This document shows positions 1 to 9,362 of a stretch of 34,851 nucleotides of DNA, piece by piece. Each line of letters begins with the position of its first letter. Position 1 is the first letter of the stretch. The notes under the pieces are model-generated. The model searched no databases. It had not been told where the DNA came from and saw only the letters and a list, made by a program, of their open reading frames with translations. The position numbers and the translations under genes are program-made. This stretch comes from Flavobacteriaceae bacterium (GTDB taxonomy: Bacteria; Bacteroidota; Bacteroidia; Flavobacteriales; Flavobacteriaceae): the NCBI GenBank assembly GCA_026988395.1, contig JALSLI010000182.1, forward strand, positions 1 through 34,851, written 5' to 3'.

Positions 1-20
1 ATAAGAACTTTTATCCATTC

Positions 21-50
21 GGAAGGAAGGGATTTTATTCCCTTTCTTTT
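21..50. terminator. Possible hairpin terminator at the left edge
   Basis: A purine-rich arm at 22-32 can pair with the pyrimidine-rich arm at 39-49 (core AAGGGA / TCCCTT, loop TTTTAT), with some G-U pairs. It lies 83 bases past the end of the minus-strand hydrolase gene. The T-rich arm is on the plus strand, so it could equally end a gene entering from the left. Nothing else in 1-132 can be assigned. Confidence 0.3.
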
Positions 51-132
51 GAAAAAATAAATCTAATCTCTAAGCCTCGAAAAAAGTTGCATTTATTACT
101 TGAATTTAAGTTATCAATAAAACCAAATGCGA

Positions 133-2073
133 TTAGTATTTTAATACTTTAAATTCAATACTCGAATCGGTAAAAATTGTATGAGTTTGCGATTTAAAAT
201 CACTTTCATTGGCTTTGTAAATGTTTTCCACAAAAGTTTGCGGATTCAAATCAATTAAAGGAAACCAAGTACTTTGGATTTGCACCTGAATTTTATGTCC
301 TTTTTTAAAGGTATGAAACACATCTTGTAAAGTGAAATTTACCGGCGTTTTTTTATTTGGCACAAAGGCTTCCGGAAACTCAAAACTATTTCTAAATCGT
401 CCGCGCATCACTTCACTTCTAACCAACAAATGGTAATTACTCATTTTTAAATGTGATTGCATTTCTTTGTTATTTTCCGGCTCATTATTTGGATGAACAT
501 CGATAATTTTAACAATCCAATCTGTATCAGTTCCGGTAGTAGCAACTTGTAATTTAGCAGTTAAATCACCTATCATCGTCACATCTTCTGTTAAAATTGG
601 TGTCTCAAAAGTTAAAACATCTGGCCTTCGTGATGCAAAACGTTGGTCATCGGTCATATACTTTCTTGGTGTAAACACTGTTTTTATATCCTCTGAATAT
701 GGTACGGGATGTTTCACATCACTTATAAATTTAATCTCTTTTAATGTTTGTTTTGTATTTGTTAATTTCTGATTATCAGATAAAAACATTGTTCTTTTTA
801 CAACGTTTTTTGGTGGCCAACTATCGTACTTTTTCCATTGTTTATTTCCGGTATCAAAGACATACGCTTCGGGCAAACCGGAATTTTTATCTCCATTCTC
901 TTTAAGGAAATGATGAAAAAATTTGGTTTCTATTTCCTTTTGAAAAAACAGTGAAATCGAATCGCCAAAATAATAATTCCCAACAGCATTTCTCGCTTTA
1001 TCTCTTGCCCAACCACCGTGATCCCAAGGACCAAAAACCAAAGTATTATAATTATTAGGATTGTTTTTTTCTATTTTTTTATACGATGCCAAAGGACCGT
1101 ACAAATCTTCTGCATCAAAAAAACCACCAACAAACATTGTTGTTACTGTTGGATTGATATTTTTTAGATGCGGAATAATGTTTTTGCTTTGCCAAACAGA
1201 ATCGTAATTAGGATGATTAATAATTTCTTTCCAAAAATAATCATCTATTGTATTTGTTTCCTTAGCTGTTTTGCTGTGTTCAAAAAACGAATTTAATTTC
1301 TTTAACGGTGTGTGTTTTAACAAAAAATCATATTGATCTTGTGTTTTCATATCCGGAAACTGATACCAAGCAGTATCAGTTGGTTGGTTTTTAAAAGTAC
1401 CGAACAGCGATATTGCTCTAAAATAACTGAGTAAAAAAGCTCCGTTATGATGAAAATCATCAAAGAAAAAATCGGCAATACATGCTTGTGGCGAAGCTGC
1501 TTTTAAAGCAGGATGTGCATCAATGGTAGAAACAGTAGCATAATGTCCGGGATACGAAATTCCCCAAGTACCAACTTTTCCGTTATTATTTGGTACATTT
1601 TTTACCAACCAATCTATCGTATCATAAGTATCAGTAGATTCATCAGATTGATTTGGTTTTTTATTAGTAACAATAGCACGCATATTATCGTAAACTCCTT
1701 CGCTCATCCATCTACCGCGAACATCTTGATACACCACAATATAACCTTCGTGCATCATAAATTTATTGGGTGCAATCTTTGTTCTAAATTTATCTTCACC
1801 GTAAGGTCTGCAACTATAAGGTGTTCTTTGTAATAAGATAGGATATTTTTTACTTGTATCTTTTGGCGAATAAATAGAAGTAAACAGCTTTACTCCATCA
1901 CGCATGGTAATTCTAACCTCTTGCTTGGTATAATGATTAGCTACATAATTAGTTGTACTTTTGATTTTTTCCGTTTTCGGAAGTGACTTACAACTTATAA
2001 CAGCCACAAATACATACAGAAAAACTATGGAAATAGAAATTTTCTTATATCTCATTTTTAGTGAATTTTTCAC
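133..2073 (-). CDS. CocE/NonD (X-Pro dipeptidyl-peptidase S15-like) hydrolase, lipoprotein
   Basis: A 646-residue serine hydrolase of the CocE/NonD family, which includes cocaine esterase, alpha-amino acid ester hydrolases and glutaryl-7-ACA acylase. The N-terminus is a lipoprotein signal with lipobox VISC at residues 25-28, so the enzyme is probably anchored to the inner or outer membrane facing the periplasm or outside. The alpha/beta-hydrolase domain shows the nucleophile motif GISYPG (Ser173), an acid at Asp320 (GGFFDAEDL) and His352 (GPWDHGG). The C-terminal third is the beta-rich jelly-roll domain of the family. The start at 2073 overlaps the end of hutI by 29 bases; the second Met (2055) would leave an 11-base overlap and a shorter n-region, and is equally plausible. 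The overlap implies translation from the hutI transcript. The substrate cannot be told: an ester, a peptide or a beta-lactam-like amide are all possible. Confidence 0.88.
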   Translation of the reverse strand: MKNSLKMRYKKISISIVFLYVFVAVISCKSLPKTEKIKSTTNYVANHYTKQEVRITMRDGVKLFTSIYSPKDTSKKYPILLQRTPYSCRPYGEDKFRTKIAPNKFMMHEGYIVVYQDVRGRWMSEGVYDNMRAIVTNKKPNQSDESTDTYDTIDWLVKNVPNNNGKVGTWGISYPGHYATVSTIDAHPALKAASPQACIADFFFDDFHHNGAFLLSYFRAISLFGTFKNQPTDTAWYQFPDMKTQDQYDFLLKHTPLKKLNSFFEHSKTAKETNTIDDYFWKEIINHPNYDSVWQSKNIIPHLKNINPTVTTMFVGGFFDAEDLYGPLASYKKIEKNNPNNYNTLVFGPWDHGGWARDKARNAVGNYYFGDSISLFFQKEIETKFFHHFLKENGDKNSGLPEAYVFDTGNKQWKKYDSWPPKNVVKRTMFLSDNQKLTNTKQTLKEIKFISDVKHPVPYSEDIKTVFTPRKYMTDDQRFASRRPDVLTFETPILTEDVTMIGDLTAKLQVATTGTDTDWIVKIIDVHPNNEPENNKEMQSHLKMSNYHLLVRSEVMRGRFRNSFEFPEAFVPNKKTPVNFTLQDVFHTFKKGHKIQVQIQSTWFPLIDLNPQTFVENIYKANESDFKSQTHTIFTDSSIEFKVLKY

Positions 2074-3295
2074 CCTTTATAAATACACTTTTTATTTTAT
2101 CCATTCCAAAATGATATGGAATGGAAGTGTACGAATAAATAGGTTTGGTTAATATTAGGTTCGCTAATTTTCCTTTGGTTATTGAGCCTACTTTATCAGA
2201 AACATTCATTGCATAAGCAGCATTTATTGTTGCCGCATTTATCGCTTCCTCAGGAGTCATTTTCATTTTTATACAAGCGGTTGCTACGACTAAATTCATA
2301 TTTCCGGAAGGTGTAGATCCGGGATTATAGTCGGTTGCCAAAGCAAAAGGCAGATTATTGTCTATTATTTTGCGTGCCGGCGTGTACGGAATAGACAAGA
2401 AGAAAGAACAACCCGGAAGTGCAACAGGCATGGTTTTACTATTCTTTAAAATCGAAATGTCCTCATCTGTTAAAATTTCTAAATGATCTACCGACAAAGC
2501 ATCATATTTAACACCAACAGCTACACCACCGATAGTGGTAAATTGATTTACATGAATTTTAGGTTGCAATCCGTATTTTTGAGCTGCTTTTAATATATAT
2601 TCGGTATCGGCAACCGAAAAATAATCGGTTTCACAAAAAACATCTATAAATTCGGCTAAATTTTCTTTGGCAACTTCCGGTAAAATTTCATTTACTACTA
2701 AATCTAAATATGCTTGTTTATTTTCTTTAAATCCTTGCGGAACAGCATGAGCACCAAGAAAAGTTGATTTAATTTCTATTGGATAATTTTCTTTTAATTT
2801 TTTAATCACACGCAACATTTTAAGCTCGGCTTCTTTGGTTAATCCGTAACCTGATTTTATCTCAATTGCTCCTGTACCTAAGGCAATTGCTTCTTCTAAA
2901 CGGTTTTTACTTTGCTCATAAAGCGACTCAAAAGACGTTTGTTGTAAACGTTTAGCGGAGTTTAAAATACCTCCTCCTCTACTGGCAATTTCTTCATAAG
3001 ATAGACCTTTAATTCTATCTACAAATTCATCTTCACGATTTCCGGCATAGACCAAATGCGTATGCGAATCTACCCAAGTTGGCATAACGATACGACCTGT
3101 TGCATCGATTATTTTTTTATCCTTATCGGAAGGAGTATCTTCCATTTTACCATAATCTTTAATAATACCATCTTCAATTAAAAGAAAAGCATTTTTAATT
3201 ACCGGTAAATTTTTCATATCCTTTCCTTTAATGACAGAAACAGGAACATCTCTAACTTGTATTAATTCTTTTATATTTATAAAGAGAGTTTTCAT
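2045..3295 (-). CDS. hutI: Imidazolonepropionase
   Basis: A 416-residue amidohydrolase-superfamily enzyme that opens the imidazolone ring of 4-imidazolone-5-propanoate to give N-formimidoyl-L-glutamate, the third step of histidine degradation in the cytoplasm. Visible marks are the metal-binding DSHTH motif (His78, His80), an Arg-rich segment after GGGILNSAKR, the VDHLEIL strand, and the late LATDYNPGSTPSGN motif characteristic of HutI. Length matches the family (about 400-420). It lies 169 bases downstream of hutU on the same strand, so the two may be co-transcribed. The intervening stretch has no clear terminator and no full TAnnTTTG match. Its 3' end overlaps the start of the lipoprotein hydrolase gene. 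Confidence 0.95.
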   Translation of the reverse strand: MKTLFINIKELIQVRDVPVSVIKGKDMKNLPVIKNAFLLIEDGIIKDYGKMEDTPSDKDKKIIDATGRIVMPTWVDSHTHLVYAGNREDEFVDRIKGLSYEEIASRGGGILNSAKRLQQTSFESLYEQSKNRLEEAIALGTGAIEIKSGYGLTKEAELKMLRVIKKLKENYPIEIKSTFLGAHAVPQGFKENKQAYLDLVVNEILPEVAKENLAEFIDVFCETDYFSVADTEYILKAAQKYGLQPKIHVNQFTTIGGVAVGVKYDALSVDHLEILTDEDISILKNSKTMPVALPGCSFFLSIPYTPARKIIDNNLPFALATDYNPGSTPSGNMNLVVATACIKMKMTPEEAINAATINAAYAMNVSDKVGSITKGKLANLILTKPIYSYTSIPYHFGMDKIKSVFIKGEKFTKNEI

Positions 3296-3464
3296 TTTTT
3301 AAATTATTATATTTTAGCTTAAAAGTCCTTAGGCTTTATTTTACAGAGTTATACCATTTTTTTTAAACAGTAAGAAATACAAGGAGTTGTTTAAGAATTT
3401 CATATAGAAACATAAAAAGAGACCTAAATATCCATTCAAAGCTCAGCATTTATAACTCATGAAT

Positions 3465-5465
3465 CTATAATCCTAAATCATCCAGCAAATCGTCTTCTAC
3501 TATATTTGGCAGTGTTATTTTGAGGTTTGGCGTGCGTTGCATTTCACGTTTCGCTGCAAAAAGAGCTTCTTTATTTCTTGCCCAGCTTCTTCTGGCAATA
3601 CCATTATTTACATCGTAAAAAAGCATGCTTTTTAAACGTTCCTCAGCTTCTTTTGTCCCGTCTAATAACATCCCGAAACCACCGTTTATCACTTCTCCCC
3701 AGCCTACACCTCCACCGTTATGGATGGAAACCCAAGTTGCTCCTCTAAAACTATCTCCAATAACATTATGGATTGCCATATCTGCCGTAAACTGACTGCC
3801 ATCGTAGATATTAGAAGTTTCCCTGTAAGGCGAATCCGTTCCGCTGACATCGTGATGATCACGACCAAGTACAACAGGACTGATAATTCCTTCCGCAACA
3901 GCATCATTAAAAGCTTTTGCTATTTTCATTCTACCTTCGGCATCTGCATATAAAATACGAGCTTGCGAACCAACAACCAACTTATTTGCTTTTGCATTGC
4001 GAATCCAAGTTATATTATCTTGCATTTGCAATTGGATTTCTTTTGGTGCAGATTTCATAATTTCTTCTAACACATCACCTGCAATTTCGTCGGTTTTATC
4101 TAAATCTTCCGGCTTTGCCGAGGTACAAACCCAACGGAATGGTCCGAAACCGTAATCAAAACACATAGGACCTAAAATATCTTGCACATACGATTTGTAT
4201 TTAAAATCAATGCCGTTTTCTGCCATAATATCGGCTCCTGCTCGCGATGCTTCCAATAAAAAGGCATTACCATAATCAAAAAAATAAGTATCTTTTGCTG
4301 CGTGTCTATTAATTGCTGTAGCTTGTCGTTTTAATGAATTTTGCACTTTTTCTTTAAAAATTTCCGGCTCTTCACGTATAAGTCTATTAGCTTCTTTGTA
4401 AGAAACACCAACCGGATAATAACCGCCGGTCCACGGAATATGAAGAGATGTTTGATCGGAACCTACATGGACAAAAATATCTTCTTCATCAAATTTTTCC
4501 CATACCTCCACCACGTTACCTATATATGCTATGGAAATTACTTCTTTATTTTTCTGAGCTTGTTTAACACGATTTATCAAATCGTTTATATCTTCGGTTA
4601 AGACATCCACCCATCCTTGCTCGTGTCGCTTTTTGGCGGCTTTTTCGTTTACTTCGGCGATGACCGTAATACAGCCTGCAATATTTCCGGCTTTTGGTTG
4701 AGCTCCACTCATACCTCCTAAACCGGATGTTAAGAATATTTTACCGGCTGGCGAATCATCTTCTTTTAAAATTTTTCTGAAAGCGTTCATCACCGTAATT
4801 GTTGTACCGTGTACGATACCTTGCGGACCTATATACATATACGAACCTGCTGTCATTTGTCCGTATTGCGTAACACCAAGAGCGTTAAAACGCTCCCAAT
4901 CATCGGGTTTTGAGTAGTTTGGCACCATCATTCCGTTAGTAACCACCACTCTTGGTGCATCTTTAGAGGAAGGAAACAAACCCATTGGATGCCCGGAATA
5001 CATATGTAAGGTTTGTTCATTAGTCATTGTTGCCAAATATTGCATTGTTAGCAGATATTGTGCCCAATTTTGAAAAACAGCACCGTTTCCGCCATAAGTA
5101 ATTAATTCTTCCGGATGTTGAGCTACAGCAGGATTTAAGTTATTCTGAATCATATGCATTATAGCTGCTGCTTGTATAGATTTATGCGGATATTCTTCTA
5201 TCGGTCTGGCATAAAAATCGTAATTTGGCTTAAATCGATACATATAAATACGACCGTATTCTTTTAACTCGTTTGCAAATTCTTCTGCCAATTCTTTATG
5301 CCATTTTTTAGGAAAATAGCGTAAAGCATTTTTAATGGCTAATTTTTTTTCTTGATGAGATAAAATATCTTTTCGTTTAGGAGCGTGATTTACATCTTTT
5401 GCATAAGCTCTTTTTGGTGGTAATTCTTGAGGTATTCCTTGTAAAATTTGTTCTTTAAACGTCAT
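3465..5465 (-). CDS. hutU: Urocanate hydratase
   Basis: A 666-residue NAD+-dependent urocanase, converting urocanate to 4-imidazolone-5-propanoate, which HutI then uses. The Gly-rich segment GLGGMSGAQ (residues 248-256) is the NAD-binding region. The motif GPFRWVCTS places the conserved active-site Cys at residue 447. The C-terminal part carries the conserved YRETSNIYDGSQFTADMAI and HNGGGVGWGE segments. The protein is roughly 110 residues longer than the classical Pseudomonas/Bacillus form (about 555), as in the long urocanase subgroup. A histidine ammonia-lyase gene (hutH) is not in this window. A TAnnTTTG element 38 bases upstream, placed after the yebC terminator, suggests its own transcription unit. 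Confidence 0.95.
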   Translation of the reverse strand: MTFKEQILQGIPQELPPKRAYAKDVNHAPKRKDILSHQEKKLAIKNALRYFPKKWHKELAEEFANELKEYGRIYMYRFKPNYDFYARPIEEYPHKSIQAAAIMHMIQNNLNPAVAQHPEELITYGGNGAVFQNWAQYLLTMQYLATMTNEQTLHMYSGHPMGLFPSSKDAPRVVVTNGMMVPNYSKPDDWERFNALGVTQYGQMTAGSYMYIGPQGIVHGTTITVMNAFRKILKEDDSPAGKIFLTSGLGGMSGAQPKAGNIAGCITVIAEVNEKAAKKRHEQGWVDVLTEDINDLINRVKQAQKNKEVISIAYIGNVVEVWEKFDEEDIFVHVGSDQTSLHIPWTGGYYPVGVSYKEANRLIREEPEIFKEKVQNSLKRQATAINRHAAKDTYFFDYGNAFLLEASRAGADIMAENGIDFKYKSYVQDILGPMCFDYGFGPFRWVCTSAKPEDLDKTDEIAGDVLEEIMKSAPKEIQLQMQDNITWIRNAKANKLVVGSQARILYADAEGRMKIAKAFNDAVAEGIISPVVLGRDHHDVSGTDSPYRETSNIYDGSQFTADMAIHNVIGDSFRGATWVSIHNGGGVGWGEVINGGFGMLLDGTKEAEERLKSMLFYDVNNGIARRSWARNKEALFAAKREMQRTPNLKITLPNIVEDDLLDDLGL

Positions 5466-5502
5466 TACTTGTTTGCTTTGAATTTCTTTTTTTGAATAGT
5501 TT

Positions 5503-5510
5503 CAAATTTA
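5503..5510 (-). promoter_or_regulatory. Predicted -7 element of the hutU promoter
   Basis: The minus strand reads TAAATTTG, a full match to the Bacteroidetes TAnnTTTG element, 38 bases before the hutU start and just after the terminator that closes the yebC unit. No well-spaced TTG -33 element is present, so support rests on the -7 match and position. Confidence 0.4.
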
Positions 5511-5535
5511 CATTAAAAAAAACAATTTTATAAAA

Positions 5536-5565
5536 AAAGGTTCTGAAAAAAATAACAGAACCTTT
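5536..5565 (-). terminator. Rho-independent terminator after yebC
   Basis: Ten-base perfect arms (AAAGGTTCTG / CAGAACCTTT) flank a 10-base A/T loop. On the minus strand the stem is followed by a run of seven T. It lies 29 bases past the yebC stop codon, separating yebC from hutU. Confidence 0.72.
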
Positions 5566-5593
5566 AAAATTTATTTTTAAATACCATTTAAAT

Positions 5594-6310
5594 TTACTCC
5601 ACTACCATATTGTGATATACATTTTGCACATCATCATCTTCTTCGAGACGTTCTAATAATTTTTCGACATCTTTTTGTTGGTCTTCGGGTAATTTTTTGG
5701 TTGTGGTAGGTATTCGTTCAAAACCGGAAGAAAGTATTTCAATTTCATTATCTTCTAAATATTTTTGGATGTTCCCAAATTGTTCAAAGGGAGCGTAAAT
5801 ATGAATTCCTTCTTCATCTTCAAAAACTTCTTCTACTTCAAAATCGATTAATTCGAGTTCTAATTCCTCTAAATCAATATCTTCTTTTTTAGCAATTCTA
5901 AAATTACAGGTACGATCAAAAAGAAATGCTACCGAACCTGATGTTCCGAAATGGCCATCACATTTATTAAAAGCGGCTCTAACATTTGCTACAGTACGAT
6001 TATTATTATCGGTTGCTGTTTCTACTAAAATTGCAATTCCGTGTGGTGCGTAACCTTCAAACAAGACTTCTTTATAATTTGCCGTATCTTTATCGGATGC
6101 TTTTTTAATTGCACGAATTACATTATCCTTTGGCATATTTGCTGCCTTCGCATTTTGGATAACGGCTCTTAATCTTGCATTGGTTTCGGGATTAGGCCCA
6201 CCTTCTTTAACGGCCATTACAATATCTTTACCTATACGTGTAAACGTTTTAGCCATTGCTGACCAACGTTTCATTTTTCTAGCTTTTCTAAATTCAAATG
6301 CTCTTCCCAT
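5594..6310 (-). CDS. YebC/PmpR family DNA-binding or translation factor
   Basis: A 238-residue member of the YebC/TACO1 family. Family members have been described as transcriptional regulators (PmpR) and, for some, as ribosome-associated factors that relieve stalling at proline-rich stretches. The start MGRAFEFRKARKMKRWS followed by the MAKTFTRIGKDI segment is the typical N-terminal domain, and the central VETATDNNNRTVANVR and GTSGSVAFLFDR segments are family hallmarks. The C-terminal part is strongly acidic. It follows the small acidic protein gene by 13 bases on the same strand, so they probably form one transcript. A terminator lies downstream. Which of the two proposed functions applies cannot be told from sequence. 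Confidence 0.93.
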   Translation of the reverse strand: MGRAFEFRKARKMKRWSAMAKTFTRIGKDIVMAVKEGGPNPETNARLRAVIQNAKAANMPKDNVIRAIKKASDKDTANYKEVLFEGYAPHGIAILVETATDNNNRTVANVRAAFNKCDGHFGTSGSVAFLFDRTCNFRIAKKEDIDLEELELELIDFEVEEVFEDEEGIHIYAPFEQFGNIQKYLEDNEIEILSSGFERIPTTTKKLPEDQQKDVEKLLERLEEDDDVQNVYHNMVVE

Positions 6311-6323
6311 ATTCTTTCTCTTT

Positions 6324-6713
6324 TTACCAGTCTTCTCCGGCTTGTTCTTTTAAATCTGCTACAAAAGCTCTAATATCAGCAATATTCATTTTATTATCAG
6401 GCTCTAGCATGTTAGATAATAAATAATTAAGACTTTCTTCTGGATTAATCTCTACTTCTTCTTTTTCTATTTCAATGATGTTACCATCTGCATCTTCAAT
6501 TGGTTCATCTTCCGGAATAGCAACATTAAAAGTACCATTTTTTTCTATGTGCTGGTATGTTAAGCGTATCACCTTTGCCAAAAGAGGCTGGTTTTCATCA
6601 ACTACAATTTTACGAAGTGCTTTAAAATCTTCAGAAATACCTCTTGTAATGCCATTTTTGGTGATATCCTCTTTTATTCCTTTGATAATTGTGTAATACT
6701 TGGAGTTATTCAA
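6324..6713 (-). CDS. Small acidic protein of unknown function
   Basis: A 129-residue soluble protein that I do not recognise as a named family. The N-terminal half (residues 1-60) is predicted helical and mixed-charge (IIKGIKEDITKNGITRGISE...). The middle (66-88) is very acidic, with PEDEPIEDADGN and repeated Glu. The C-terminus (95-129) is helical and ends in Trp. There is no signal peptide or membrane segment. A well-spaced Bacteroidetes promoter lies 26 bases upstream, and yebC follows after only 13 bases. That makes it the first gene of a two-gene unit and supports it being real. A role tied to YebC is inference from position only. Confidence 0.78.
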   Translation of the reverse strand: MNNSKYYTIIKGIKEDITKNGITRGISEDFKALRKIVVDENQPLLAKVIRLTYQHIEKNGTFNVAIPEDEPIEDADGNIIEIEKEEVEINPEESLNYLLSNMLEPDNKMNIADIRAFVADLKEQAGEDW

Positions 6714-6738
6714 TTTCTTTTATTTTTTGGTTATACTG

Positions 6739-6771
6739 CAAAGATAAAAGAATTCACAAAATAAATGCAAA
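6739..6771 (-). promoter_or_regulatory. Promoter of the small acidic protein - yebC unit
   Basis: On the minus strand a TTTG (-33 region, 6771-6768) is separated by 21 bases from TATCTTTG (6746-6739), an exact TAnnTTTG -7 element. The start codon at 6713 lies 26 bases downstream of the -7 element. Confidence 0.6.
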
Positions 6772-6852
6772 TAGCGAAATATTATTTTTCTATAATGACA
6801 TTATTAAATATGCATATCGTGTTAGATGTTAGAAAGTATCCTAACAAAAAAA

Positions 6853-6878
6853 CCGTAAAATTTAAAATAATTTTACGG
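6853..6878 (-). terminator. Terminator after groEL
   Basis: Nine-base perfect arms (CCGTAAAAT / ATTTTACGG) surround an 8-base loop. On the minus strand a T-run follows, 54 bases past the groEL stop. T residues also follow on the plus strand, but no plus-strand gene needs it. Confidence 0.7.
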
Positions 6879-6931
6879 CTTTTTATCTATTAATCATTAT
6901 GAATCACTCATAATTTGAATTCATCACGCTC

Positions 6932-8584
<1,653 letters not shown>

Positions 8585-8599
8585 TTAATTTCTGTTATT

Positions 8600-8881
8600 T
8601 TATTTTAAAATTGCTAAAATATCTGCTTCACGCATCATAATATAGTCTTTACCGTCTAATTTTAATTCGGTTCCGGCATATTTGCCATAAATCACCTTAT
8701 CACCAATTTTTACGGTCATTGGCTGATCTTTAATTCCTTTTCCAATCGCAACAACTGTTGCTTCTTGTGGTTTTTCTTTTGCTGAATCCGGTATATACAA
8801 TCCGGAAGCTGTTTTAGTTTCTGCTTGAATTGGTTCTAATAAAACACGATCGGATAATGGTTGAATCTTTAATTTACTCAT
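8600..8881 (-). CDS. groES: Co-chaperonin GroES (10 kDa)
   Basis: A 93-residue co-chaperonin that caps the GroEL ring. The N-terminal strand KIQPLSDRVLLEP, the mobile loop (ETKTASGLYIPDSA, about residues 21-34) and the KIGDKVIYGKYAGTEL and MMREADILAIL segments are all present. It is the first gene of the groES-groEL unit. The secG operon terminator lies upstream (8966-9002), so transcription should begin in 8882-8965. The only -7-like sequence there is TAATTTTA on the minus strand around 8930, one base off TAnnTTTG. Confidence 0.98.
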   Translation of the reverse strand: MSKLKIQPLSDRVLLEPIQAETKTASGLYIPDSAKEKPQEATVVAIGKGIKDQPMTVKIGDKVIYGKYAGTELKLDGKDYIMMREADILAILK

Positions 8882-8965
8882 TTTTTATAAAATTTTTAAT
8901 TTGATTAATTTCTACTTTTTCACTCTAAAATTATGCCAATTAAGCAACCTGACATACTAATAAAT

Positions 8966-9002
8966 AAAAAATGCCAAGCTGTCAGACAACTTGGCATTTT
9001 TT
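8966..9002 (-). terminator. Terminator between secG and groES
   Basis: Thirteen-base perfect arms (A6TGCCAAG / CTTGGCAT6) with an 11-base loop. It is symmetrical and T-rich on both sides, so it could work in both directions. Both neighbours are on the minus strand, so its job is to end the miaB-to-secG operon 23 bases past the secG stop. Confidence 0.78.
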
Positions 9003-9024
9003 ATTATTTTTTTTTAAAAAAAAA

Positions 9025-9360
9025 TTATTTTTTTTCTGTATTATTTTCAACAGGTGTTGTAGTATTACCTGCATCTTGTTTAGGTGTTTCAAAATTTTCT
9101 ACTTTTATGGTAGATTCTACTTTTGCATCACTGGAGTGATATACAAAATTAGAGAAAATAATCAAAACAAATAAAGATATCGCCAAAGTCCAAGTTGCTT
9201 TGTCTAAAAATTTATTAGTATCTTGAACACCTCCTATTTGAGCTCCACCACCAAATGAAGAATCCAATCCTCCTCCTTTTGGATTTTGAACCATAATAAT
9301 TAAGATTAATAAACTTGCTATTATTAAAATTAAAATAATGAATAAATCGTATAAAGTCAT
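9025..9360 (-). CDS. secG: Preprotein translocase subunit SecG
   Basis: A 111-residue inner-membrane protein of the SecYEG translocon. There are two membrane segments (about residues 5-24 and 55-74), separated by the diagnostic cytoplasmic loop VQNPKGGGLDSSFGGGAQ. The tail after the second segment is polar, rich in Thr, Glu and Asn, as usual in Bacteroidetes SecG. It begins only two bases after the stop of the preceding TPR-protein gene, so it is co-transcribed. It is the last gene before a strong terminator. Confidence 0.95.
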   Translation of the reverse strand: MTLYDLFIILILIIASLLILIIMVQNPKGGGLDSSFGGGAQIGGVQDTNKFLDKATWTLAISLFVLIIFSNFVYHSSDAKVESTIKVENFETPKQDAGNTTTPVENNTEKK

Positions 9361-9362
9361 AT

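Noticed and set aside
8882-8965. CIRCE heat-shock operator or sigma-54 promoter upstream of groES
   Set aside because: No TTAGCACTC-N9-GAGTGCTAA repeat is present. A TTGGCA on the minus strand lacks the TTGC partner at the -12 position.
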